From Taxillus chinensis (lineage: Eukaryota > Streptophyta > Magnoliopsida > Santalales > Loranthaceae): a stretch of 64,000 nucleotides of DNA. The notes under the pieces were generated by a model. The model was not told the origin of the DNA and did not search any database. It saw nothing but the letters and a program-made list of their open reading frames with translations. Where the stretch lies: assembly GCA_023512835.1 (NCBI GenBank), contig CM042088.1, positions 496,001-560,000 on the forward strand, written 5' to 3'. The translations under genes were made by a program, and so were the position numbers. How positions within the stretch are numbered: the stretch's first letter is position 1; every line of letters begins with the position of its first letter. This document shows positions 32,099 through 42,353 of this stretch, piece after piece.

Positions 32099-32486
32099 AC
32101 GTCAAAACGAATTTATAATCTATCGCGTCACTACCTCTACCCCACTGATCAATTCCACTATCACATGACATTACACACATACATTGTATCAATCACGTTT
32201 CACAGTTCAGTACGCATTGCCAAACAAATCAGATTTGCACATGGCACTTAATGATATTATCTTATCCACAATTTCCATAGTTTAGCACACATTCACAGCA
32301 AATGCAACTAGTGCCCTAATGCCAATGCATGCAAATCCTACCACAAGACTGGACTACCCTAAGTACACCCTGGAGGCTCAAAGAGGACCATGTGGATCAG
32401 GCATGTCCCTCCAGGCTCCTCCAAAGGACTTAGGATAACCAGGTCCGCCCACTACCCTAGGCCAACTAGACCTTGCTCTGATACGA
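32099..32486 (-). other. E4 leader and primer binding site
   Basis: Non-coding leader. The PBS at 32474-32486 is TCGTATCAGAGCA on the minus strand, one base off the TGGTATCAGAGCA consensus. Confidence 0.87.
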
Positions 32487-32489
32487 TAT

Positions 32490-34322
32490 TGTCACACCCT
32501 GCATTTCCGACTCGGGAAACCGGTACGTGACTCCCCATTCACCCACACGGAGGGCAACGGGGTTGGATTACTAGATGCCACACGAGCAAAACTAACAATT
32601 ATAATAAATCAAACAAGCCACATCTTTATTTAATTCCAAACCTCAAAGGTTCACAAACCAACCATGTTCCGTACTACAATTCGGTCTCTTAGTACATTTC
32701 CCCCCATGGGGTTACATAAGTCATAAAATTACATCACGGAAGAGCAATAAAATGAAGATGGTCTTCCACCTTGGTGTATCTACCTAACGCCTGTAAGTCC
32801 CTGGAAAACAAGCAAACACAAGTAGGAGGGGTGAGCAACCACGGCTCGGTAGGGGATCAAGTCTCCCCAACCCTTCCCATGCTCCTAGCGGCTACATGCA
32901 TGTGCACAGGTGTAGTGATGTGGCAGTAGTAAGAAAATAAAGCATTTCACATAACGGGCGTAACCTCAGCCCCAGCCACATTGGCTAACAAACCACAACT
33001 CAAATAAGTAATTTAACCGCCTCTTTAGGCCACTGATTTAACCGCCTCTCAGGCAAAGTAGTTTAACCGCCTCTTCAGGCCACTGGTTTAACCGCCTCTC
33101 AGGCAAAGTAATTTAACCGCCTCTTCAGGCCAGATACCACAGTCATGCACACAACACACACTACGGTCACTCAAGCATAAAACCAAACACTAGGTGTGCA
33201 CCCGTTCACAAGTGCACAAACCCAGCCATTCAGGCAATAGAACAAACACCCAGTATGCATACATACACCAAATCCCAAGTCCAGCCACACAGACATATTA
33301 CCAAACATGTAATGGGCATATACACACAGCTATATTCACACAGGCATTTCATCGAACATATAGCATGCCACAACAGAATCACACCAAAATGGCACTGAAG
33401 GCCAACATCCATATAGGAGATCACACCTATATGGATTACATATATATATAAACAGATAGAATCCATAATTTGCCCAGAACCCTAGGACAGAGGAGGATTT
33501 AGGAAGAACAGAACCCCTACCTCAAGTAAGACGCAACAACAAAGCAATAGTTTGTTCCCACGCCGAACGCCGTCCACCCACGAGGCTCCGACCACCCACG
33601 CAAGACGCCCAGCAGCAACCAGGAGCTCCCCTTCCCTCCCTATCTCTCTCTGCGACGGCTGGTGGAGCAACAAACCCTAACCCTAAAACAGAGAGGCTTC
33701 TTCTCCTTATATAGACAACACAACATCAAAACGACGTAGTTTTGATTAAGTGAATCCCAGCATCAAAACGACGTAGTTTTGATTACACAAGTTACAACCT
33801 TTCCGCATCCATACACACCAAAATACTCACTATACCAACCTGGTCCTTTGGGAAAAGATGATTAGAATAACAAAACTAAGGTAACCTTGTAAAAATATGC
33901 CTGCACGCCAATTTGAACGCCAATTCCCCAAATGCACTCAAACTTCACCCCAAGCCTCCTTGCATCTTGTAGAGGTCTGAGAAGCAAAAATATGCTTGCA
34001 TGTGAAATGGGTGAATTCACGTGCAGCTCCAAATGCTCTGAAATTTCTGTGGTAGGTAGAGGACCTCATTCTAAGAAACTTTTGTTCTTGCACGCCAATT
34101 GTTTGAGGCCATTTACCCTATCTAAAGTGACCTCTAAGATCATCCAAAACAGCTTAAAACCGCATGTATATGCATAGCATCTTCCTAGGGCATAAATACA
34201 CGTTATCACTTGTCATATGCACCTCCCAAAAGTCCCCTCTTGGGCTCCCTAAAACCCAACAATTTCTACTCACAAGGCATCTGTGATTAACTCCGTACAT
34301 CCCACAAACACGGGTCATTACA
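32490..34322 (-). repeat. E4 5' LTR
   Basis: The LTR is 1833 bp. It has a TATA box 33705-33714, two perfect palindromes 33725-33746 and 33762-33783, a telomere-like box with two AACCCTA repeats (33671-33685), a very short CT run (33640-33650) and the GGCGGTTAAA array (about 33014-33134). Differences to the 3' LTR are mostly single transitions and a loss of about 20 bp near 33930. Confidence 0.92.
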
Positions 34323-35347
34323 ACTTTGACCGAAGAGGTCAATGGTAGGGATATCCGTAGGATAAGAGGGACCAGCCTCAGCAGGGACAGGTGTCCGTGC
34401 GTCATGGGCAGGCCCGGAAGAGGCAGCAGCAGGAGATGCAGCTTTTAGGAGCGACGGCGTGACAAAGCCGTGATTGTATTTCCAAATAAGCATTTCCTCC
34501 GGGGTCTGGGTGTGTTGAGCATAAAACACCCGGAGGGTAGGCTCTGGGACGTCAGCAGTAATGTCAAGGCTGAAGCGCAGCCAGCAGTCATTCAGTATGT
34601 CGGTGGAGAGATGGTCGAGATAGTCCTGGATGGCTAGAGAGTGAGCGGGAGAGGCTTCCGCCGGAGATGGAAGATCCGGAAGAACAGCAACAATAGCCGC
34701 TGTGACCGGAGAGATGGGTGCGGGAGCATCAGCAGCAGCATCAGGAGCAGCAGCAGCAGCATCAGCAGGAAGAGAGGCAGGGACATTAGCAAGAGAGACG
34801 GAGGTGGAAACCTCATGGAAGGGCGGCTGAGAGGGCCCGCGCACAGAACGGGTCAGCCCGAACGTTGTGCAGCGAGCTGCGGGAGCATGCCGGAGCGGCA
34901 ACAGACCGGATGCGGGAGTGAACTGACCGTAGAGCAGAACTAGCTTCATGGCCCGAGCTGGCAACAGGCTCACCAACAGAACTCGCTTGCTGTTCTGAAG
35001 CGACAGCAAGGGCACGGGAGACTGGAGGGCGGCGAACGGTGAGGGTCCCGTCGGCAGTAAGATGGCGGAAGTAGTAGGACGCCGGGAAGGGAATCACCAG
35101 TTCACCCTGGAAGTGCACGGGGTGAAGATGCCGGAAGATTTGGGACAGAATCCATCCAAAAGATGAGTTTCGTTTCCCATTCCGCAACACCCGGAAGAGA
35201 AAGTTGCCCCAGTCAAGTGGCAGTGACTCAAAAACCGCATACATCGCTAGCAGGAGATCGTACGGAACCGAGTCGAGAGCCATGGAGCGAGCCAGAAGAC
35301 ACCGGCTGAGTATGGTGGCCATACAGCGGTGAGGACCATGGAAGGAC
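34323..35347 (-). pseudogene. E3 ORF3: mobile-domain C-terminal part and linker
   Basis: Between the two insertions, minus-strand frames read HGPHRC and MATILSRCLLARSMALDSVP, then FESLPLDWGNFLFRVLRNGK and SQIFRHLHPVHFQGELVIPFP. This fits the helical plant transposon-associated mobile-domain type (PF20167-like, from memory of the family style). A Ser/Ala-rich region and a further frame with LSTDILNDCWLRFSLDITAD and EEMLIWKYNHGF follow. At least one frameshift lies near 34820-35000. It resumes beyond E4 at 25133. Confidence 0.7.
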
Positions 35348-36852
35348 TGACCCGTATAAATTATGTCTATAGGTTTTGCAGCAAGTGCACTAGTCAAATA
35401 ATAAAATGGAGTATTGCGACTTCGGTTGTCGAACCCACAGGGAGGTAGCTAATGCTATTAAGCTGCAAGCACTAAGCTATCAAGTTGAACTTATGTCTGG
35501 ACAATTGATTTTTGTTTAAGCAAAAGTGATTAAATCCGAATGTTGGCAAGTTGTTGGTATAGAAATTGCAGTGATTAAGGATCTAGGGTCACAATGTTTA
35601 CCACCCAATCGATTGTAATAGTCTGGTTATGGCTCTTGTTCTTGGTTTATGTTCTAGTTCATGTTCATGTTGATTATCTCCTACCTATCTTACATTTGGT
35701 CCATGCTAAGATAGATTTAAGGCTTTTATCCCATTTGGTCCATGTGAATAAAAGTGATCAAGGTAGATAAACAATCTAATAGTTGCAGACTTGGTCCATC
35801 ATATAATATTAAATCTAATTCACTAGTGTTCCAACCTAGACAAGGGCTAAGATTACCTAATTATGCATAAACTAGGCATTTCCATTCAAGCAAATAATTA
35901 AACAAGAACTGAATTTTATTTTATTGAACAACCATAACCAAACTGAATACAATTTATTGGGGGCTACATTGCTCCCCTAGACTAACAAAATTACTCCATA
36001 ATCATGACAAAAGCAATAACAATTACAAGAAAGAACATGATTACAGTACCAGGACAATAAAGGAAGAACCCAAGATGAACCAGGACTCCAGCCTCCAAAG
36101 ACTCTGGCGTCTGTGGCCCCAAATCACTCGTTGCCAAGGACAATCCGATCTTTTAGCAATGGCTATAGCTCTTTTTCAGAACTCAGATCAAATTCCCACT
36201 CAAGATGTATTACAATGCCCCCACAGCCCCCTATTTATAGGATTTAATGGGCCAAATTAGGGTTACAAAAGGTGTGCCCTAATTATAAATGTGGTCGCAG
36301 CCAAAATGACGTCGTTTTGGTTAGTGACAATATTCAACGTTCTAGGCTCAATAACACTCAAACAATACCAAATTTGACCCCAATTCTTTAGAGGAAAATG
36401 ATTAAAACAACAAAACACATCATTTGGAGCTCAAAAATGCCTGCACGCGAGAATGAACGTGAGAAGACCCTTTTCACGTGCAACTCCAATTCGACTCAAA
36501 TTTGCTCCAAAGCTTCCTCTTGAGTTTTAGAAGGCATCCATGCAATAAAATCCTTGCACGTGAGAATGCACGTGAGAAAGCCTTTTCACGTGCACCTTGA
36601 TTTTGCCTTCATTTTGCTTCCATCTTGTTCCTATAGCTTCCTCTTGAGTGTATGGAGTGATCTAGTGAAGGTGTGTGGGAAAAAGTTGCTCCAAAACCTG
36701 CCAAAAATACTCAAAAAGTATAACTATACACCAAACAGGGTCTTCCTAGGGATTAGAGCAGATATGTGTAAAATATCATGCAAATAGGTACAAAGCATAC
36801 TCTAAAACACCCTAAATAAGGTCTAGGATAACGGCATAAATGCACGTTATGA
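35348..36852 (-). mobile_element. Solo LTR (or short non-autonomous element) of the E7 family
   Basis: The 1505-bp insertion starts TCATAACGTGCATTTATGCC on the minus strand (E7 starts TGATAACGTGC) and ends CGGGTCA. It is flanked by perfect 5-bp duplication AGGAC (35343-35347 and 36853-36857). It has no coding capacity and no PBS or PPT layout, so a solo LTR is the simplest reading. It contains a palindromic CCAAAATGACGTCGTTTTGG (36301-36320) and a block with TTTTCACGTGCA motifs shared with the chromovirus LTRs. Confidence 0.8.
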
Positions 36853-37213
36853 AGGACTTCATTTTGTACTCCTTCACCTTATTAGGACACCCCATGGAAG
36901 CAGCCATGGCAGCAGCGTTTGGTCGAATGTCATCGCCAGCAGGAAGATTGAAAACATCCCGGATCACCTGAGGCGTGATCTTGATAGTTTCCCCTTGAAC
37001 CACAGAAAGGATAAACTCCTCAGTGGAGGTGGAGTGGTGATGGAAGGCCAGGACGTCCAACACTAGAAGATCGGCCAGGGCAGAGACAAGCGTGAAAAGG
37101 TTGCTGTGCTCAAGTAGCTGGCGAACCTCGTGGAGCCATGCTGGAGGATCAGAGATTCCAGACCAATCGACAAGATGGCCAGGAACAACACCATAAAGAG
37201 CTTGTGATACCAT
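36853..37213 (-). pseudogene. E3 ORF3 N-terminus: plant mobile-domain-like
   Basis: The ATG at 37213 starts MVSQALYGVVPGHLVDWSG. Later motifs include WLHEVRQLLEHSNLFTLV and GETIKITPQVIRDVFNLPAG. The pattern DW-x-I-x-D, WL-x-E-x-R, and I-T-P-x-V-I-x-x-x-F-N-L-P is that of plant transposon-associated proteins often fused to Ulp1-like proteases. EX has a homologous start at 54403. The frame enters the duplicated AGGAC of the solo LTR and continues in frame at 35347. Confidence 0.75.
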
Positions 37214-38984
37214 TGAGAGTGAAAGGGTGAGGAAGAAGGAGAGAAGAGCTTTGCCCGAATAGGTGCGCCGAGGATTTAGGGTTTTGAGAGTTCGTAGTGA
37301 TAACCTCGGTTGACACCGATAGTGTAGTATAAGTAGGATACTTTCCATGGAAGCAAGTGGGTCTCGAGTTTAAACGAAATGAACAGTGTGCTACCCGACT
37401 TCCTTATGTCATTAGAAGTGATGGATTAGCGCCGTCGAATAGATATATGACGTGGTGGCTATGCTAACCATTCAAAGATGACAGTTGTAGGCATACTTCC
37501 GGATTTTTGAAAAGATAAGTATCAGGCTCGATGCGTGCATTAAATGAACCATCATTAGCCCTCCTCAAAAATAAGCGATGAAAGATAATTACTTGGTTTA
37601 TCGCAAATTGAGATTTCCAAGAGTCGGGAGGAAATAAACCGACGTTCATCCAGGAGAAGGATAATCCATATAAAGAACATCCGGATGAGACTGACTAACT
37701 GTAACCATGATAACAGAGTGTTGAAAAGAGATGATTCCTTTGCGGTCTTGATGTCAAGGGAGTATGAGGTACCACAACACCTCAGAAATCCGAGACATCT
37801 GATACGATAGAGCAATAAAGTGCAAAGAGAATCTGAACCTGTGACTTAACAAATAGATGCTTTGAAGAGCAAGTCTCGTCAGGTTCGGGTTAGTCCAGAT
37901 AAACAATATAAGAGTGTAACACACAATCTGTACTAAGAAGAAACAAAACTTATGCATAAAAAGTTAAGTGCTAGGCACATACAAACAAAGTGAAAGCCAT
38001 CATACTGAAATCAATGTATGTGTGAGATAATTAACACATAAATCCAATAGGTCAACATAGCCAATCCTTCATATTGACAATGAGAGCAAAGATTAATTAG
38101 ATTTATATGACTTCATCCATCAGAGATTGTATGAGTGAAAATGGAAGGAAGAGCACATGATGTATGATGTTACAACCGACTGTCATGCCTACAATGCTAG
38201 GAAGAGGAAGATAACAGTCAAGCAATCCGCAATTCCGATTCAACAGTGCCAAATCCAATCAGCTTTATGAGTGAGAGTTATAGGGTGGAACATCCGAGAC
38301 ATATTAGAGAGGCATTACTTAATAATAAGCATTCTCTCACCCTGTAGTCTTGCCTTTTGCTGAAACAGGAGGCCTTACTTAAGATTTAATGAAGTATTCT
38401 CTCCCCCTGAGATCAGCGAATCATTTTGATGCGATCTTCTCGAGGATGACTCCCCCTCAGATAGACAACCAGGAAAGAGGTCATGAAGTACGAATCCGAG
38501 GGTTTTACTTAAATAATAGAGAGAGCAATTTCTCCCTCGTTGACTTTTAGAGCCTGTCAAGACGTTTCCTGTTTAACATGAATCGTGAGAAACTGCTGCC
38601 TATCCTTCATTTACTTCACCCAAGCAGCTGATTGGCAGACCCAGTGAATTTCCACTTTCAATCCGAGCTATCCCAAATCATTCCTTAACCATGCATCTTA
38701 GATATTTCAGTCAGTCATTAAATCATAAGACATGTGATGGAAGATGAATTGAATTCATGACATCAGAATAGGATTTATGTCATATAAATTTAATTATGTT
38801 TACTTGATTCACTTGTCGATCCAGGATAAGCAAGCATCCTCCCATCTGAACTTAGTAAGAAATATCAGAGCATTTACACGATTAAAGTAAGATAGTTAAA
38901 CATGAAGTTCAGTATCTATCACTAACCATGAAGTACAACAATGCATGTTCTGAAAATAACTACTGATGGATAACCGGTGAGAAG
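37214..38984 (-). other. E3 spacer between pol and ORF3 with PPT-like tracts
   Basis: No supported ORF in 1.8 kb. Several G-rich polypurine runs on the minus strand (complements of CTCCCCC at 38400-38407 and TCCCCC at about 38451-38456, and CTCCCTC at about 38532) resemble secondary PPTs. The block around 38420-38480 matches E6 62250-62290. The region just before ORF3 contains a weak TATA-like TTATACT (about 37325). Confidence 0.7.
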
Positions 38985-39407
38985 CTATGCAGAAAAGTCA
39001 AGCATACCTAATTTGAGAAGAAGTTTAGAAAATCTTACATCAGGTAGGGGCTTTGTAAGTATATCCGCCAGTTGATCTTCAATAGCAACATGTTCCAGGG
39101 ATATGTGCTTTTTAAGAACATGATCGCGAATGAAATGATGCCTGACTTCAATATGTTTTGTCTTTGGATGCATGACGGGATTATTGCTGATAGCAATAGC
39201 ACTGGTATTGTCACAATAAAGTGGAACATATGTCATGTTGAAACCGTAGTCAGTAAGTTGACTTTGCATCCAGAGAAGTCGTGCGAAAGAACTCCCAAGA
39301 CTATATATTCCACTTCAGAGAGATGTTGATACGGAATTCGCTTCTATCGAACCAAGAGATCAATCTGTTTCCAAGGAATTGGCATGTACCACTGGTGCTT
39401 TTCTGGT
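38985..39407 (-). pseudogene. pol: E3 pol: RNase H
   Basis: The frame 39269-38985 contains VPLYCDNTSAIAISNNPVMH, TKHIEVRHHFIRDH, and DQLADILTKPLPDVRF, with LGMLDFSA at the C-terminus, the copia RNase H end. The upstream part (STAEAEY-type) is damaged between 39270 and 39407. Confidence 0.88.
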
Positions 39408-40591
39408 CTATGCGACACCCAAAAAAATCAGCATCGAATATCCAGGATAAGGCGAAGTTGGACTCTTTTGGGTACCGAGTCCCAAATTAATTGTCCCTTT
39501 GATATACCTTAATATCCGTTTTACGTGAAGCATATGTGACTCTTTTGGATTCGCCTGATATCTTGCGCAGATGCAAGTTGCAAACATTATGTCCGGGCGA
39601 CTTGCTGTAAGGTACAGCAAGGATCCAATCATCCCTCTGTACTCAGTCACATTCACTGATTTGCCATCAACATCTGGGTCTAACTTGGCACTGACTGGCA
39701 TTGGAGTTTTGACGGGAGATGAACCTTCCATACCAAACTTCTTGATTAAGTCACGAGTGTACTTAGCTTGGTTGATAAAGATCCCTTCCTTTAGTTGTTT
39801 GACCTCAATCCCAAGAAAGTAGGACAGTTCTCCCATCATACTCATCTCAAACTTGCCGGTCATCAACTTGGCGAACTCATCACAAAGTTTTGGATTAGTT
39901 GATCCGAAAATGATATCATCCACGTAGATCCGTACGATCGAGTATGTGTCTTCTCTTTCTATAAGAATAGCGTGGTGTCAATCTTCCCTTTTTGGAAGTT
40001 ATGAGCAAGTAAGAATTCCGAAAGTGTGTCGTACCAGGCTCTTGGAGCTTGCTTCAATCCATACAAGGCTTTCCTTAGTTTGTAGACCAGATGTCCAACC
40101 TTTGGTTCAACGAAGCCTGGAGGTTATTCAACATATACCTCCTCTTGAAGGTCTCCATTTAGAAATGCACTCTTGACATCCATTTGATAAACTTTAAAGT
40201 TTTCGTATGAAGCGTATGCTAAGAACATTCCGATTGCCTCAAGTCCGCTACTTGGGGCAAAAGTTTCGTCATAGTTTATTCCTTCTTCTTGACGATAACC
40301 CTTGGCTACCGGTCGGGCTTTGTTTCGGATTACGATTCCGTCCGTATCAAGTTTGTTCCGGAACACCCATTTAACTCCAATGACTTGTTGAGACTTTGGC
40401 CTTGGTACAAGAGTCCACACATCATTCCTTTTGAACAGATTTAACTCTTCCTGCATGGCGTCTATCCAATTTGAGTCTTGAAGAGCTTCTTCCACCACTT
40501 TTGGCTCTATTTGCGACAAAAAGCAAGAGTAGAGGCACATGTTGGAGGTGGCTACTCTTGTTCTAACACCAACAATAGGATCACCAATCAC
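39408..40591 (-). pseudogene. pol: E3 pol: reverse transcriptase
   Basis: Copia RT motifs occur in two frames. The first, 40591-40124, has [48 protein letters not shown] (consensus VARLEAI changed) and [19 protein letters not shown], and ends in a stop. The second, 39923-39408, has MDDIIFGS where consensus is YVDDIIFGS, then [13 protein letters not shown] and SRPDIMFATCICARYQ. The Tyr-Val of the YVDD box reads as Ile-Arg... upstream of Met, so the catalytic box is altered at its first residues. Confidence 0.88.
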
Positions 40592-40619
40592 TTGTTCTTG
40601 AGGGTGGCTTTGAGTCCAC

Positions 40620-41969
40620 CTATAGTTTTCTAGTAAGTGGTGGTGAATACTTAATGATTTGAAGCTCTGTCAGATTAGGTGGTCCTTGGTCGTCCACTGA
40701 TTGAGCTTCTTCAGGGCCAGCGTTATTAAAATTAACAGGTTCTAGAGTATTTTGAGGTTCTCCATTACTGTTCATTTCCGTATCAACTGGTTCGGATGGA
40801 CTGGAAGGTACTCCGGTATTTTGAATATCCGAAGGAATATATCCGGAGTTATGTGGAAGTCCCGAGTCCAATTCATCCGTAGCATCATCTGCATCATTTC
40901 TTCATTCTTCATTGGTGCCACGTGGTTGGTCAGTAGAGGTGACAGGAACATTCATAAACTTTGAGTAGTCAACGTTGTCGTCTTGATCCTGCACATTAGA
41001 ACTTGAAGAACCAACTTTCGACCAATCCGTGTTAGTTTCATCAAAAGTCACATGGATAGATTCTTCAACTTTGAAGAGTTTTCTATTGAAAACCCGATAA
41101 TCCTTGCTATGAAATGAATACCCAACAAATATCCCATCATCGGATTTTGGTTCAAATTTATTCCAGGATTCTTTTCCATTGTTCAGTACGTAGCAAGTAC
41201 ACCCAAAAGTCCTGAAATGTGAAATAGAAGGCTTTCGGCCTTTCCACATCTTGTAGGGTGTTTTCATGGTTAATTTATTTATAAGAGTCCTGTTCTGAAC
41301 ATAGCAGGCAGTAGACACCGCTTCAGCCCATAGATTGAGAGGAAGCTTTGCCCCTGCTAACATTGATCTTCCAGCCTCGACTAAAGTGCGATTCTTGCGC
41401 TCAGCTACCCCATTTTGTTGTGGAGTTCTGGGCGCAGAAAAGTCGTGCTGAATGCCCTGTTCAGAACAATACGACCTCATTTCTGAGAAATCAAATTCTG
41501 TACCATGTTCACTCCTGATGCATTTAATGCTCAATCCTTGTGAATTGCTTATCCAGTTGAAGAGATCGACAAGGTGTTCAAAAGTTTGATCCTTAGATTT
41601 CAGGAACATCACCCATGTGTATCTGGTGAAGTCATCGATAACCACTAGAGTGTATCTCACACCAGCAAGTGAAGAGACAGAAATGGGACCACAAAGGTCC
41701 ATGTGAAGAAGCTGTAAAGGAGCAGTTATTGAAGTAACTGATTTGCTCTTAAAACTATGTTTGGTCTGTTTGCCTAGTTGGCATTCTCGACAAAGAGTGT
41801 TTCTGGAGTATTTGTGTTTAGGAAAACCAGTGACCAAATCAAGCAACACTAATTTAGACAAGGTCTTAAAATTTAAATGTGTGCAACGCTTGTGCCATAG
41901 CCAACTATCTTCATGTGATGCTGTAATGAGGAAGCATACAGGGTCAGAAGAATTGTTTCTCAAGACCAC
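40620..41969 (-). pseudogene. pol: E3 pol: integrase and C-terminal extension
   Basis: The open frame 41969-40902 has the HHCC zinc domain (WLWHKRCTHLN, LCRECQLGK), then MDLCGPIS (first Asp). The second catalytic position reads RSEHGTEF, where E6 and EX have RSDHG, and the Glu follows in QQNGVAERKNRTL. The Asp-to-Glu codon is at 41508-41510. Ser/Pro-rich tail segments continue to 40620. Confidence 0.9.
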
Positions 41970-41972
41970 AGA

Positions 41973-42353
41973 CTATATGTCCCTATCTCTTGATCCGGAT
42001 AACTTAATGTCTCCGGATAAGTTATCTCTAACTGTGCAGGTGTTTGACAAAAAGGAAATCGTGAATCCTTTGTCATATAAATTACTGACACTCAGCAGAT
42101 TATGCTTTAAACCTTCGACTAATGCAACCTTAGTAATTGATACACAGCCGTTGGTTAAAGTGCCGCACCCCACAGTCTTACCTTTACTGTTGTTGCCATA
42201 TGTTACGGATGGGCCTCGTTTGTCGGTAATATCCACAAGCAGAGACTTATCACCCGTCATGTGTCCGGAGCATCCGCTATCGAGTATCCACTTGCTTTGA
42301 TTGATCTTTGACTGCAAGTGAGATGACAATGAATTCCATAGATGCTCCTGCAA
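41973..42353 (-). pseudogene. pol: E3 pol: aspartic protease
   Basis: SKWILDSGCSGHMTGD carries the copia protease active site (Asp25 in this 126-codon frame, DSG). It is separated from integrase by a single TAG (41973-41975). GNNSKGKTVGCGTL and VEGLKHNLLSVSNL follow. Confidence 0.88.

Larger units (their letters stand above)
25134..34322 (-). mobile_element. E4: near-complete Tekay-like chromovirus
   Basis: Minus-strand element with LTRs starting TGTAATGACCCGTGTTTG and ending AGGGCATGACA or AGGGTGTGACA. It has perfect target duplication ACTTT (25129-25133 and 34323-34327). All domains from gag to chromodomain are present in long frames with few breaks. The LTRs are very alike (1851 and 1833 bp). 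It inserted into E3 ORF3 and is the best preserved element in the window. Confidence 0.94.

Noticed and set aside
34641..34943. Plus-strand Ser-rich frame opposite E3 ORF3
   Set aside because: It is the antisense of an Ala/Pro-rich coding segment; no independent support.
36075..36260. Small frame in the solo LTR as a gene
   Set aside because: Short, within an LTR, with no motif and no conservation in E7.
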